Made by a program: the position numbers and the translations under genes. A stretch of DNA of 64,000 nucleotides from Ferrovibrio sp. MS7. GTDB taxonomy: Bacteria > Pseudomonadota > Alphaproteobacteria > Ferrovibrionales > Ferrovibrionaceae. This document shows, piece by piece, positions 8,269 through 16,217 of the stretch. The stretch is taken from the NCBI RefSeq assembly GCF_038404985.1, contig NZ_JBBKBA010000001.1:1144001-1208000 (forward strand), read 5' to 3'. Position 1 is the stretch's first letter. Every line of letters starts with the position of its first letter. The notes beneath the pieces were generated by a model. The model was not told where the DNA came from and did not search any database. It saw only the letters and a list, made by a program, of their open reading frames with translations.

Positions 8269-8766
8269 CTAGAAAATCGACTGCCCGTCGGCGTCGTAGA
8301 GATGCGAATAGCCCAGCACCAGGCCGAACAGGCCTTCGTGGCGGAAGGGCAGCACCAGATTTTCGATCATGCCCCATTCACGCTGCACCATCATGCGCGG
8401 CTTCCCCCGGCGGAAGCTGGGTTCGGCGCTGGCCACCGCCTCGCGGTAGCGTGTGCCCTGCTCGGGGCCGAAATGCGGCCACACCTCATCGACCCACTTG
8501 CCCGTCGGGTCGCGGCCATAGGAGCCCGAGATATGGGTGCCGACCAGGCGGTAGCGCAGCCGGTAGGGTTCATGCACTTCGATGGCCCAGAGCCGGGAAA
8601 GATGCTTCGGCATCCGGATCGGATCGAAGCGGCGCCAGTCGGGCAGCCGGTCCGGGCCGCGCAATTCCTGCCAGTAATCGAACAGCGCGGCATAATCCTC
8701 GCCCCATTCCAGCAGGTCCGAGGCAGTGTGCGGCGTGAAGGGCTCTATGGGTGCGCGCGGCGACAT
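8269..8766 (-). CDS. PAS-domain protein of the PAS_5 type
   Basis: 165 aa. The sequence resembles the small alphaproteobacterial PAS_5 proteins: FDYWQELRGPDRLPDWRRFDPIRMPKHLSRLWAIEVHEPYRLRYRLVGTHISGSYGRDPTGKWVDEVWPHF. The YRLVGT-GRDPTGK core is typical of the group. It has no output domain, so it is either a stand-alone sensor or a binding protein of unknown role. It is transcribed in the same direction as the efflux operon but is separated from it by an AT-rich gap, and it is divergent from the cytochrome bd genes. The start lacks a strong ribosome site. The family assignment is from recognition of the motif, not a search. Confidence 0.65.
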   Translation of the reverse strand: MSPRAPIEPFTPHTASDLLEWGEDYAALFDYWQELRGPDRLPDWRRFDPIRMPKHLSRLWAIEVHEPYRLRYRLVGTHISGSYGRDPTGKWVDEVWPHFGPEQGTRYREAVASAEPSFRRGKPRMMVQREWGMIENLVLPFRHEGLFGLVLGYSHLYDADGQSIF

Positions 8767-8801
8767 CTACTGCCAAGTAAAGCATCCGGCATGGGCGCTG
8801 T

Positions 8802-8814
8802 CTACCTTAGGTAG
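8802..8814. promoter_or_regulatory. CTACCTTAGGTAG palindrome between the PAS gene and cydA
   Basis: Perfect 6-bp arms around a single T, in the 181-base divergent gap. It is 36 bases before the PAS-type gene and 134 bases before cydA. A regulator-binding site is possible; nothing identifies the protein. Confidence 0.35.
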
Positions 8815-8947
8815 CAAACGACCCGTAATGCTTGCGACGTTCCGCCGCGCGGCAATCTGCCGGAAGGGTGGTCCATGGCTTTCAACAGGGTAACATGGTG
8901 GAATGAGTGATGCGGCGCGGGTGCCGCGGCAACGCCTGGGGTGAGCC

Positions 8948-10375
8948 ATGGACGTGCTGTTCGATCCGCTGTTTCTGGCGCGGGCGCAATTCGCCTTCAC
9001 CGTTTCTTTCCACATCGTGTTCCCGGCCTTCACCATCGGGCTGGCCAGCTATCTCGCGGTGCTGGAGGGTCTGTGGCTGCTGACCGGCCGCGATGTCTAC
9101 CTGCAGGTCTTCCGTTTCTGGCTCAAGATCTTCGCCGTCAGCTTTGCCATGGGGGTCGTCTCCGGCCTGGTGATGAGCTACCAGTTCGGCACCAACTGGT
9201 CGGTGTTTTCCGACAAGGCCGGGCCGGTGATCGGTCCGCTGATGGGCTATGAAGTGCTCTCGGCCTTCTTCCTCGAGGCCGGCTTCCTTGGCGTCATGCT
9301 GTTTGGCATGAACAAGGTGGGCAAGGGGCTGCACATGTTCGCCACCGGCATGGTCGCCTTCGGCACCTTCCTCTCGGCCTTCTGGATCCTGGCGGTGAAT
9401 AGCTGGATGCAGACGCCAGCGGGTTACGCCATTGCCGCCAACGGCCAGTATGTGCCAGTCGACTGGCTGGCGGTGATCTTCAATCCCTCTTTCCCCTATC
9501 GCCTGGTGCATATGGTGCTGGCGGCCTATCTCACCACCGCCTTCGTGGTCGGCGCGGTCGGCGCCTGGCATCTGCTGAAAGACAAGTCGAACCAGGCGGC
9601 GCGCGTCATGTTTTCCATGGCGATGTGGATGGCGGCCATCGTGGCGCCGATCCAGATCGTTGCCGGCGACTTCCATGGCCTCAACACGCTCAAATATCAG
9701 CCGGCCAAGGTGGCGGCGATGGAGGGGCATTACGACACCCATCGCGGCGCCCCGCTGATCCTGTTTGGCTGGCCCGACAACGATGCCGCCGAAACCAAAT
9801 ATGCCATCGCCATCCCGAAGCTCGGCAGCCTGATCCTCACGCACGAGTGGGAAGGCGAGGTGAAGGGCCTGAAGGAATTCCCGCGCCAGGATTGGCCGCC
9901 GGCGCATGTGGTGTTCTGGAGCTTCCGCATCATGGTCGGGCTTGGACTGTTGATGGCCCTGCTCGGCGGCGTCACGCTGCTTTTGCGCTGGCGCGGCGGG
10001 CTTTATGATGCGCCCTGGCTGCACAAGGCCGCACTGCTGATGGGGCCAAGCGGCTTCATCGCCGTGCTCGCCGGCTGGGTCACCACCGAAGTCGGCCGCC
10101 AGCCCTATGTGATCTACGGCCTGCTGCGTACGGCGGATGCGGTCTCGCCGATCGGCCTGCCTGGCGTTGCCGCCTCGCTGATCGCCTTCGTCATTGTCTA
10201 TTTCATCGTGTTTGGCGCCGGCATCTTCTACCTGCTGCGCATGCTGGGCAAACGGCCCGGACCGGACGACCTGCATGCACCGGCTGCGGAAGCACCGATC
10301 CGCTCGGCTGGCATCATGCCCGGCCCGGCAATGAGTCAGGCTGATATGAATCAGAATCGGGGAGGCACGCCATGA
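8948..10375 (+). CDS. cydA: Cytochrome bd-type quinol oxidase subunit I (cyanide-insensitive type)
   Basis: 475 aa, multi-helix inner-membrane protein that oxidises ubiquinol and carries hemes b558, b595 and d. Heme ligands can be placed: His22 (in SFHIVFP) for the b595 site, and His188 (YRLVHM) and Met329 (FWSFRIMVGLG) for b558. The glutamates of the proton path lie at Glu102 and Glu110. The Q-loop between DFHGLNTLKYQ and the Met329 helix is short, the form seen in CioA-type cyanide-insensitive oxidases. GRQPYVIYGLLRT replaces the usual GRQPW with Tyr. It leads the operon with cydB and a DUF2474 gene. This is a high-affinity terminal oxidase for low oxygen or respiratory stress. Confidence 0.93.
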   Translation: MDVLFDPLFLARAQFAFTVSFHIVFPAFTIGLASYLAVLEGLWLLTGRDVYLQVFRFWLKIFAVSFAMGVVSGLVMSYQFGTNWSVFSDKAGPVIGPLMGYEVLSAFFLEAGFLGVMLFGMNKVGKGLHMFATGMVAFGTFLSAFWILAVNSWMQTPAGYAIAANGQYVPVDWLAVIFNPSFPYRLVHMVLAAYLTTAFVVGAVGAWHLLKDKSNQAARVMFSMAMWMAAIVAPIQIVAGDFHGLNTLKYQPAKVAAMEGHYDTHRGAPLILFGWPDNDAAETKYAIAIPKLGSLILTHEWEGEVKGLKEFPRQDWPPAHVVFWSFRIMVGLGLLMALLGGVTLLLRWRGGLYDAPWLHKAALLMGPSGFIAVLAGWVTTEVGRQPYVIYGLLRTADAVSPIGLPGVAASLIAFVIVYFIVFGAGIFYLLRMLGKRPGPDDLHAPAAEAPIRSAGIMPGPAMSQADMNQNRGGTP

Positions 10376-11379
10376 CTCTCGACCTGCCGCTGATCTGGGC
10401 CGGCCTGATCGCCGTTGCCATCATCGCCTATGTCATCCTCGATGGCTTCGACCTCGGCGTCGGCATGCTGTTTCCGCTGTTCAAGCGCGAGGATGAACGC
10501 GACACACTGATGAATTCCGTCGCCCCGGTCTGGGATGGCAACGAGACCTGGCTGATCCTCGGTGGCGGCGGCCTGCTTGCCGCTTTCCCGTTGGCTTACT
10601 CGATTGTGCTGCCGGCACTCTATGCGCCGCTCACCCTGATGTTGCTCGGCCTGATCTTCCGTGGCGTGGCGTTTGAATTCCGCTGGCGCACCGCGCGCTG
10701 GAAGCGCGTGTGGGACTACGCCTTCGCCGTCGGCTCGGTGGTGGCGGCCTTCACGCAAGGCATCGCGCTCGGCGGCCTGATCCAGGGCATCAAGGTGGTG
10801 GACCGCGCCTATGCCGGCGGCTGGTGGGACTGGCTTTCGCCGTTCAGCCTCGCCACCGGCTTCGCGCTTGCTGCCGGCTACTGTCTGCTCGGTGCCTGCT
10901 GGCTGATCATCAAGACCGATGGCGAGATCCAGGCGCGCTGCTACGGCTATGCGCGCTGGCTGGCTATCGTGCTGGTCGGCATGATCGGCATTGTCAGCCT
11001 GTGGACGCCGTTCCTCGATGCCAAATTCCTGGCGCGCTGGTTCACCTGGCCGAACATTGCCCTCACCGCGCCGATGCCGCTGCTGGTGCTGGCCGCCGCC
11101 TGGGCGCTGTGGCGCGGCCTGCGGGACAAGACGCGCGAAAAGCAGCCCTTCCTGGCGGCTTTGGCCTTGTTCGTGCTGTCCTATATCGGGCTCGGTATCA
11201 GTTTCTGGCCGCTGATGGTGCCGCCCAGCATCACCATCTGGGACGCGGCGGCACCCGATATCAGCCTGGGTTTCCTGCTGGTTGGTGCCCTGGTGCTGCT
11301 GCCGATCATCCTGGCCTATACCGGCTATGCCTATTGGGTGTTCCGCGGCAAGGTGGACAAGCATGCCGGATACCATTGA
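10372..11379 (+). CDS. cydB: Cytochrome bd-type quinol oxidase subunit II
   Basis: 335 aa. The start ATG overlaps the cydA stop by four bases (ATGA). Diagnostic segments are LIWAGLIAVAIIAYVILDGFDLGVGMLFPLF at the N-terminus, then SVAPVWDGNETWLILGGGGLLAAFPLAYS, and LIFRGVAFEFRWR, all characteristic of CydB/CioB. The C-terminal LPIILAYTGYAYWVFRGKV is also typical. It is the structural partner of CydA in the membrane. The 3' end overlaps the next small gene, so all three are probably made together. Confidence 0.93.
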   Translation: MTLDLPLIWAGLIAVAIIAYVILDGFDLGVGMLFPLFKREDERDTLMNSVAPVWDGNETWLILGGGGLLAAFPLAYSIVLPALYAPLTLMLLGLIFRGVAFEFRWRTARWKRVWDYAFAVGSVVAAFTQGIALGGLIQGIKVVDRAYAGGWWDWLSPFSLATGFALAAGYCLLGACWLIIKTDGEIQARCYGYARWLAIVLVGMIGIVSLWTPFLDAKFLARWFTWPNIALTAPMPLLVLAAAWALWRGLRDKTREKQPFLAALALFVLSYIGLGISFWPLMVPPSITIWDAAAPDISLGFLLVGALVLLPIILAYTGYAYWVFRGKVDKHAGYH

Positions 11380-11503
11380 AGCGAATAAGCCGCTTGATAA
11401 GTCGTGGGGCAAACGGCTGCTATGGTTCGTGGCGTTGTGGGCCGCTGGCGTCTTGAGCGTCGCGGCGGTCGGCGCCCTCATAAAATGGGCACTTAAGAGC
11501 TGA
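11363..11503 (+). CDS. Small membrane protein of the bd oxidase operon, DUF2474 type (CydX-like)
   Basis: 46 aa, starting inside the last codons of cydB. One transmembrane helix is visible (LLWFVALWAAGVLSVAAVGALIKW), preceded by a Lys-containing segment SWGKR. DUF2474 proteins are found directly after cioAB/cydAB genes and are thought to act like CydX, stabilising the oxidase. Position, size, overlap and the W-GKR-helix pattern agree with this. It is easily missed by gene callers because of its length. Confidence 0.8.
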   Translation: MPDTIEANKPLDKSWGKRLLWFVALWAAGVLSVAAVGALIKWALKS

Positions 11504-11520
11504 TTGGAGCCCTCTATGAG

Positions 11521-11593
11521 CGTCATGCCCGGGCTAGACCCGGGCATCTTTCTCCGCGTCAAGGAGATGCCCGGGTCTAGCCCGGGCATGACG
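11521..11593. repeat. Dispersed intergenic palindrome, copy 1
   Basis: Perfect 28-bp inverted repeat with a 17-base loop, immediately downstream of the cyd operon. Each arm contains a smaller palindrome built on GCCCGGGC. Related copies lie at 17776-17849 and 41084-41157, always outside genes. This fits a REP/MITE-like extragenic repeat that may also terminate transcription. Confidence 0.8.
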
Positions 11594-11645
11594 AATTTCC
11601 CCAAGTTAATCAGGAGGAAGTCAAAGTAATAGGGCTGGGCTTGCC

Positions 11646-11668
11646 AATATGATGATGATCATCATATT
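11646..11668. promoter_or_regulatory. Operator-like palindrome before the TetR-MATE operon
   Basis: Perfect 11-bp arms (AATATGATGAT / ATCATCATATT) around one G, 32 bases upstream of the TetR start. A further TCATATT half-site follows at 11676-11682. Size and position match TetR-family operators, so autorepression of the regulator and its MATE pump is likely (inference). Confidence 0.65.
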
Positions 11669-11700
11669 ATGTCCGTCATATTCCCTGGCCCGAGACCGCC

Positions 11701-12336
11701 ATGCCCCGCACCCAAGCTGCCCGCAACACCCGTCCCGCATCCGGTGGGCGCAAGCAGGAGACGCCCGCGCCGAGCAGGCGCAAGCAGGAGAGTCACGAGA
11801 AAGTGCTGCGTGCCGCCGCCCGCGCCATTCGTGCCGAGGGGCCGGGCCGTGTCGGCGTGCTGGAGGTGATGCGCGAAGCCGGGCTGACCCATGGCGGCTT
11901 CTACGCCCATTTCGCCTCCAAGGACGCGCTGATCGCCGAAGCCATCGCCTGGATGTTCGCCAGCGCGCGTGCCAAGCGCGAGGCGCGCGCCGCGCTGGAC
12001 CCGGATAGCGACACGCTGGATGCCTGGATCGAGAGTTACGTCTCGCGCCGCCACCGCGACGATCCCGGCAGCGGCTGTCCGCTCACCGCCTTGATCAGCC
12101 ATATGCCGCATGCTTCGCCCGAGGCGCGCGCCGCTTTCGATGCCGGCCTTGCCAACATGGCCGGACGCGTCGCCGGCAAACTGAAAGGCAGCGAGGCGAA
12201 GCGCCGCCAGCAGGCCCTGGCGTTGATCGCGCAGATGGCCGGCGCGGTGGCGTTGTCACGCGCGGTCAGCGATCCGGCACTTTCGGACAGCATTCTCGAT
12301 TCAGCGCGCACGGAACTGCGCCAGAAGGTGGCGTAA
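11701..12336 (+). CDS. TetR/AcrR-family regulator of the MATE pump
   Basis: 211 aa. After a basic, low-complexity N-terminus of about 35 residues, in which an RKQE segment is repeated twice, comes a TetR DNA-binding domain: HEKVLRAAARAIRAEGPGRVGVLEVMREAGLTHGGFYAHFASKDALIAEAIAWMF. The C-terminal domain contains GCPLTALISHMPHASPEARAAFDAGL, a pattern shared with TetR proteins controlling efflux or stress genes. Its stop overlaps the ATG of the MATE gene (TAATG), so the two are co-expressed. The 23-bp palindrome just upstream is its probable operator. The start is uncertain because of the unusual extension. Confidence 0.85.
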   Translation: MPRTQAARNTRPASGGRKQETPAPSRRKQESHEKVLRAAARAIRAEGPGRVGVLEVMREAGLTHGGFYAHFASKDALIAEAIAWMFASARAKREARAALDPDSDTLDAWIESYVSRRHRDDPGSGCPLTALISHMPHASPEARAAFDAGLANMAGRVAGKLKGSEAKRRQQALALIAQMAGAVALSRAVSDPALSDSILDSARTELRQKVA

Positions 12337-13733
12337 TGCCAGAAAGTAGTGTCATGACTGCGCAACAGAAGATTGCCAAGCCGGCCAAGGCGCCGCTGGT
12401 CGGCGAGAAGCTGCTCACCACACCGATCCTCTCGACCCTGTTGTCGCTCACCATCCCCAATACCATCGCCATGCTGGCGACGGCGTTGGCGGCGGTTGCC
12501 GAAACCGCCTATGTCGGCCGCCTCGGCGTCGAGCCGCTGGCGGCAATGGCACTGGCTTTCCCAATGGTGATGCTGATGCAGATGATGTCGGCCGGTGCCA
12601 TGGGCGGCGGTGTCTCTTCCGCCGTCAGCCGCGCCATCGGTGCCGGCGATATTCCGCGTGCCAACGCGCTGGCGCTGCATGCCATCGCCATCGCGGTGAT
12701 CGCGGCGGCCTGTTTCACGCTGTTCTTCTTAACATTAGGCCCGGCGATCTACCGTCTGCTCGGCGGCAGCGGCGGCGCGCTGCAGCAGGCAGTGATCTAT
12801 TCCAACATGCTGTTCGCCGGGGCGCTGGCGATCTGGCTGTTCAATACGCTTGCCTCGGTGCTGCGCGGTACCGGCAACATGGCGATGCCATCGCTGCTCG
12901 GGCTGCTGCTGGCCGGTTTCCAGGTGCTGCTTGGCGGTTTCCTCGGGCTTGGCTTCGGCGGTTTCGAGGGCATCGGCATCATCGGCCTTGCCATCGCCCA
13001 GGTGGCGGCCTTCGGCCTCGCGGCATTGGTGCTGCTCTGGTATCTGATTTCCGGCCGCTCGCGGCTGGTGCTGCGCTTCAGCGGGGTACCGTTTCAGCGC
13101 GCCATGTTCCTCGATATTCTCAAGGTCGGCGCGGTGTCCTGCCTGTCGCCGCTGCAATCGGTGCTTACCGTGCTGATCTTCACCGGCCTGGTGGCGCGCT
13201 TCGGCACCGAGGCGCTGGCTGGCTATGGTATCGGCGCGCGACTGGAATTCCTGCTGGTGCCGATTGCCTTCTCGGTTGGTGTTGCCAGCGTGCCGATGGT
13301 CGGCATGGCGGTCGGCGCCGGGGCCATTGCCCGCGCGCGGCGCGTCGCCTGGACTGCGGGTGCAGTCGCGGCCACGGCGCTCGGTCTGATCGGCCTGGTA
13401 GTGGTGATCGCGCCGGAAAGCTGGTCCGGCCTGTTCACGCGCGATCCGGCGGTGCTGGAAGCGGCGCGGCAGTATCTCACCGCTGCGGGCTTCGGCTTCC
13501 CATTCTTCGGCGTCGGCCTGTGCCTCTATTTCGCCTCGCAGGGTGCCGGCCGCATCGTCGGCCCGGTGCTGACAGCGACGATCCGCCTGGTGCTGGTGGC
13601 GGCGGGCGGCTGGTGGCTGACCCAGATCGGTGCCCCGGTCTGGACGCTGTTCGCACTGGCCGGCGTGGCGATGGCGGCTTATGGCCTCGCCACCGCCGCC
13701 ACCGTCTATTTCACCGATTGGTCGAAGAAGTAA
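12336..13733 (+). CDS. MATE-family multidrug/cation efflux transporter
   Basis: 465 aa with about 12 hydrophobic segments in two similar halves, the standard MATE fold. Visible family patterns include LTIPNTIAMLATALAAVAETAYVGRLGVEPLAAMALAFP in helices 1-2, AVSRAIGAGDIPRANALALHA between helices 3 and 4, and ASVLRGTGNMAMPSLLGLLLAGFQVLLGGFLGLGFGGFEGIGIIGLAIA. MATE proteins export cationic drugs or metabolites in exchange for Na+ or H+. The start codon shares a base with the TetR stop, so control by that regulator is nearly certain. Two later Mets (MTAQQ, about 6 residues in) could also serve as start. Confidence 0.88.
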   Translation: MPESSVMTAQQKIAKPAKAPLVGEKLLTTPILSTLLSLTIPNTIAMLATALAAVAETAYVGRLGVEPLAAMALAFPMVMLMQMMSAGAMGGGVSSAVSRAIGAGDIPRANALALHAIAIAVIAAACFTLFFLTLGPAIYRLLGGSGGALQQAVIYSNMLFAGALAIWLFNTLASVLRGTGNMAMPSLLGLLLAGFQVLLGGFLGLGFGGFEGIGIIGLAIAQVAAFGLAALVLLWYLISGRSRLVLRFSGVPFQRAMFLDILKVGAVSCLSPLQSVLTVLIFTGLVARFGTEALAGYGIGARLEFLLVPIAFSVGVASVPMVGMAVGAGAIARARRVAWTAGAVAATALGLIGLVVVIAPESWSGLFTRDPAVLEAARQYLTAAGFGFPFFGVGLCLYFASQGAGRIVGPVLTATIRLVLVAAGGWWLTQIGAPVWTLFALAGVAMAAYGLATAATVYFTDWSKK

Positions 13734-13736
13734 GTA

Positions 13737-14528
13737 TCACTTGCCCTGGAAAGCCGGCTTGCGCTTGCCCTTGAAGGCGGCAATCCCTTCGGCGATGTCG
13801 TCGCTGCCGAAAGCCATGGTCTGCGCCGAGGCTTCGCTTTCCAGGAAACCTTCCAGCGGCAGGTTATAGGCGCGCTGCAGCAGGCCCTTGGCCAGGCCAT
13901 AGCTGGCGGTGGGGCCGGCGGCGAGCTGTTCGGCCAGCTTCATGGCTTCTTCCATCAGCTTGTCGGCGGCTATCACGCGCGTCACCAGGCCGATGCGCAA
14001 AGCCTCCTCGGCATCCACATCGCGGTTGGAGAACAGGATTTCCTTCGCCCGCAGCATGCCGACGGCGCGCGGCAGGGTGTAGGCAAGGCCGAGATCGGGC
14101 ACGGCGGCGATGCCGAAGAAACCGGCGCGGAACCGCGCTTCCGTGGAGGCCAGCACATAATCGCCGGTCAGCGCCAGGGCGAAGCCGGCGCCGGCGGCAG
14201 CGCCGTTCAGTGCCGTGATCACTGGCTTGCGCGCATTCAGCAGCGGCAGCAGCCAGTTGTAATTGCTGCGCATGCGGGCCTGGCTGCGGAGCGTGCCGCG
14301 CTCATCCATGGCGCGGATATCGCCGCCGGCACAGAAGGCGCGGTCGGTGCCGGTGATCAGCAGGCAGCGCACGGCATCGTCTTCCAGCAGTCCCGGCAGA
14401 TGCCGGTTCAGCCCGGCCTTGATGGTCGGCGACAGCGCATTCATGGATTTCGGCTCGTTCAGCCGCAGCACAGCCACGGCCCCATGGCGTTCCAGCACCA
14501 CGGCGTCAGTCGTTCCCGGCTCGCTCAT
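13737..14528 (-). CDS. Enoyl-CoA hydratase/isomerase-family protein, probably an isomerase
   Basis: 263 aa from the ATG preceded by GGGAGGG; an upstream in-frame start would add 15 residues but lacks a ribosome site. Crotonase oxyanion loops are present (AFCAGGDIRAMD and ALNGAAAGAGFALALTGDYV). The first catalytic Glu of hydratases is replaced by Ala (GAGFALALT) and the second by Asp (AVPDLGLAYTLPR). The Asp in VPD-G is typical of PaaG-like delta3,delta2-enoyl-CoA isomerases, so double-bond shifting rather than hydration is likely. It is divergent from the acyl-CoA ligase pair, with one of the four 17-bp palindromes in the shared promoter region. Confidence 0.82.
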   Translation of the reverse strand: MSEPGTTDAVVLERHGAVAVLRLNEPKSMNALSPTIKAGLNRHLPGLLEDDAVRCLLITGTDRAFCAGGDIRAMDERGTLRSQARMRSNYNWLLPLLNARKPVITALNGAAAGAGFALALTGDYVLASTEARFRAGFFGIAAVPDLGLAYTLPRAVGMLRAKEILFSNRDVDAEEALRIGLVTRVIAADKLMEEAMKLAEQLAAGPTASYGLAKGLLQRAYNLPLEGFLESEASAQTMAFGSDDIAEGIAAFKGKRKPAFQGK

Positions 14529-14571
14529 CGCCGCACCCTCCCCAGGGATCATATTGAACTTGCGAAGTGAC

Positions 14572-14588
14572 ATTTCATTATGCGAAAT
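14572..14588. promoter_or_regulatory. Shared 17-bp palindromic operator, site A
   Basis: ATTTCATTATGCGAAAT, in the divergent gap between the crotonase gene (start 14528) and the acyl-CoA ligase gene (start 14629). It matches sites B, C and D in sequence, spacing and position: ATTTCA-N5-YGAAAY. It is likely bound by one regulator, most simply the IclR protein at 28401-29195. Confidence 0.75.
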
Positions 14589-14628
14589 TGTGGGGCAAGG
14601 AACAATGGTCCTCTAGGGAGGGATTCGT

Positions 14629-16185
14629 ATGCTGCGGCTGACCGCCTCGCTGCACCGCGCGGTGCAGATCCGGCCGGCGCATCCTGCGGTGATTTTCGGC
14701 GACAGGCGCTGGACCTGGACCCAATTCACCGACCGCGTCGCCAGGCTCGCCGCCGTGCTGCGGCAACTCGGCCTCAAGCCCGGCGACCGTGTCGCCATGC
14801 TGGCGCATTCCAGCGACCGCTACCTGGAATTCTACTACGGCACGATGTGGGCCGGCGGCGTCATCGTGCCGGTCTCGACCCGTTATGCCCTGCCCGAAAC
14901 CGCCTTCCTGCTGAACGATAGCGGCGCCGAAATCCTGCTGGTGGATGATGAATTCGCAAGCCAGGTGCCGGCCCTGAAGCCGCTGGCGCCAGGGCTGCGC
15001 CATGTCCTCTTCACTGGCGAGGGCGCGCTGCCTGACGGCTTGCTGGAGTATGAGGCGCTGCTGCGGGCCGCCAGCCCCTGCGAGGATGCCAGGCGTGGCG
15101 GCGATGATCTGGCGGTACTGTTCTATACCGGCGGCACCACCGGGCGGTCCAAGGGCGTGATGCTCAGCCACGCCAACATGCATATCAATTCCTACAACTC
15201 GATCATCCATTGCCGCTTGCGCGATGTGGTCGGCCTGCATGCCGGGCCGCTCTACCATGCCGCCGCCGGCAGCCGGGTCTTTACCAATTCCATTCTTGCC
15301 GGCACCCATGTGGTTATCCCGCGCTTCAGCGTCACGGCTTTGCTCGAAGCCCTGCACAATCACCGCATCACCATGGTCTCGATGGTGCCGACCATGCTGA
15401 CCATGGTGCTGAATGAGCCGACACTGGACCGCTACGATCTTTCGGCCCTGGAACTGATCGGCTATGGCGGCGCGCCGATGCCGCCGGCGACCTTGGAGGC
15501 GCTGATGCGCCGCCTGCCGCATGTGCGCTTCTCCCAGGCCTATGGCATGACTGAACTCTCGCCGGCCTGCACCTATCTCGATCCCCAGGATCACACGCTC
15601 GACCCGAAGGTGGCGCATCGCCTGGCGTCGGGCGGGCGCGCGGCGCTGGGCCTTGATGTCCGCATCGTCGACCCGGAGGACCGTGAAGTGCCGCGCGGCC
15701 AGATCGGCGAAATCGCCGTGGCCGGCGCCACAGTGATGCTCGGCTACTGGCGGCAGCCGGAGCTGACGGCACAGGCGATCCGCAACGGCTACATGCATAC
15801 CGGCGATCTCGGCTACATGGATGCGGACGGCTATGTCTATGTCATGGACCGGCTGAAGGACATGATCGTGTCTGGCGGCGAGAACGTCTACACGGTGGAA
15901 GTCGAGAACGCGATCCTCAAGCATCCGGCGGTGCGCGAATGCGCGGTGTTTGGCATCCCGCATGAACTCTGGGGCGAGGCGGTGCATGCCGCCGTGTCGC
16001 TGAAAGATGGTGCCAGCGCTTCCGCCGAAGACCTGATCGAGCATTGCCGGCAGCATATCGGCGGCTTCAAGATTCCGCGCAGCGTCGAATTCCGCAGCAG
16101 TTTCCCGCTTTCGGCGGCGAACAAGATTCTGAAATCCGAATTGCGCAAGCCCTTCTGGGATGGGCGCGCGCGCTCAGTCAATTAA
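14629..16185 (+). CDS. AMP-forming acyl-CoA synthetase 1 (ANL superfamily)
   Basis: 518 aa. The adenylation motifs are complete: P-loop FYTGGTTGRSKGVMLSHANM, the A5 region YGMTELSP, the A8 hinge TGDLGYMDADGYVYVMDRLKDMIVSGGENVYTVEVE, and the C-terminal catalytic Lys in SAANKILKSELRK. It activates a carboxylic acid to its CoA thioester through an acyl-AMP intermediate. GGGAGGG precedes the ATG. It is followed after 32 bases by a second ligase of the same superfamily, so the two probably activate different acids or successive intermediates. Site A lies in its promoter region. The substrate cannot be read from the sequence. Confidence 0.88.
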   Translation: MLRLTASLHRAVQIRPAHPAVIFGDRRWTWTQFTDRVARLAAVLRQLGLKPGDRVAMLAHSSDRYLEFYYGTMWAGGVIVPVSTRYALPETAFLLNDSGAEILLVDDEFASQVPALKPLAPGLRHVLFTGEGALPDGLLEYEALLRAASPCEDARRGGDDLAVLFYTGGTTGRSKGVMLSHANMHINSYNSIIHCRLRDVVGLHAGPLYHAAAGSRVFTNSILAGTHVVIPRFSVTALLEALHNHRITMVSMVPTMLTMVLNEPTLDRYDLSALELIGYGGAPMPPATLEALMRRLPHVRFSQAYGMTELSPACTYLDPQDHTLDPKVAHRLASGGRAALGLDVRIVDPEDREVPRGQIGEIAVAGATVMLGYWRQPELTAQAIRNGYMHTGDLGYMDADGYVYVMDRLKDMIVSGGENVYTVEVENAILKHPAVRECAVFGIPHELWGEAVHAAVSLKDGASASAEDLIEHCRQHIGGFKIPRSVEFRSSFPLSAANKILKSELRKPFWDGRARSVN

Positions 16186-16217
16186 TAGTGGCTGTGAATT
16201 AGAACGGGAGTATCGGC

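Noticed and set aside
8882-10276. A 464-codon minus-strand frame over cydA
   Set aside because: cydA on the plus strand has all heme ligands and family motifs; the antisense translation has none.
11646-11668. GAT/ATC run read as a simple-sequence repeat
   Set aside because: The run is an exact inverted repeat about one base just before a TetR gene, which is better explained as an operator.
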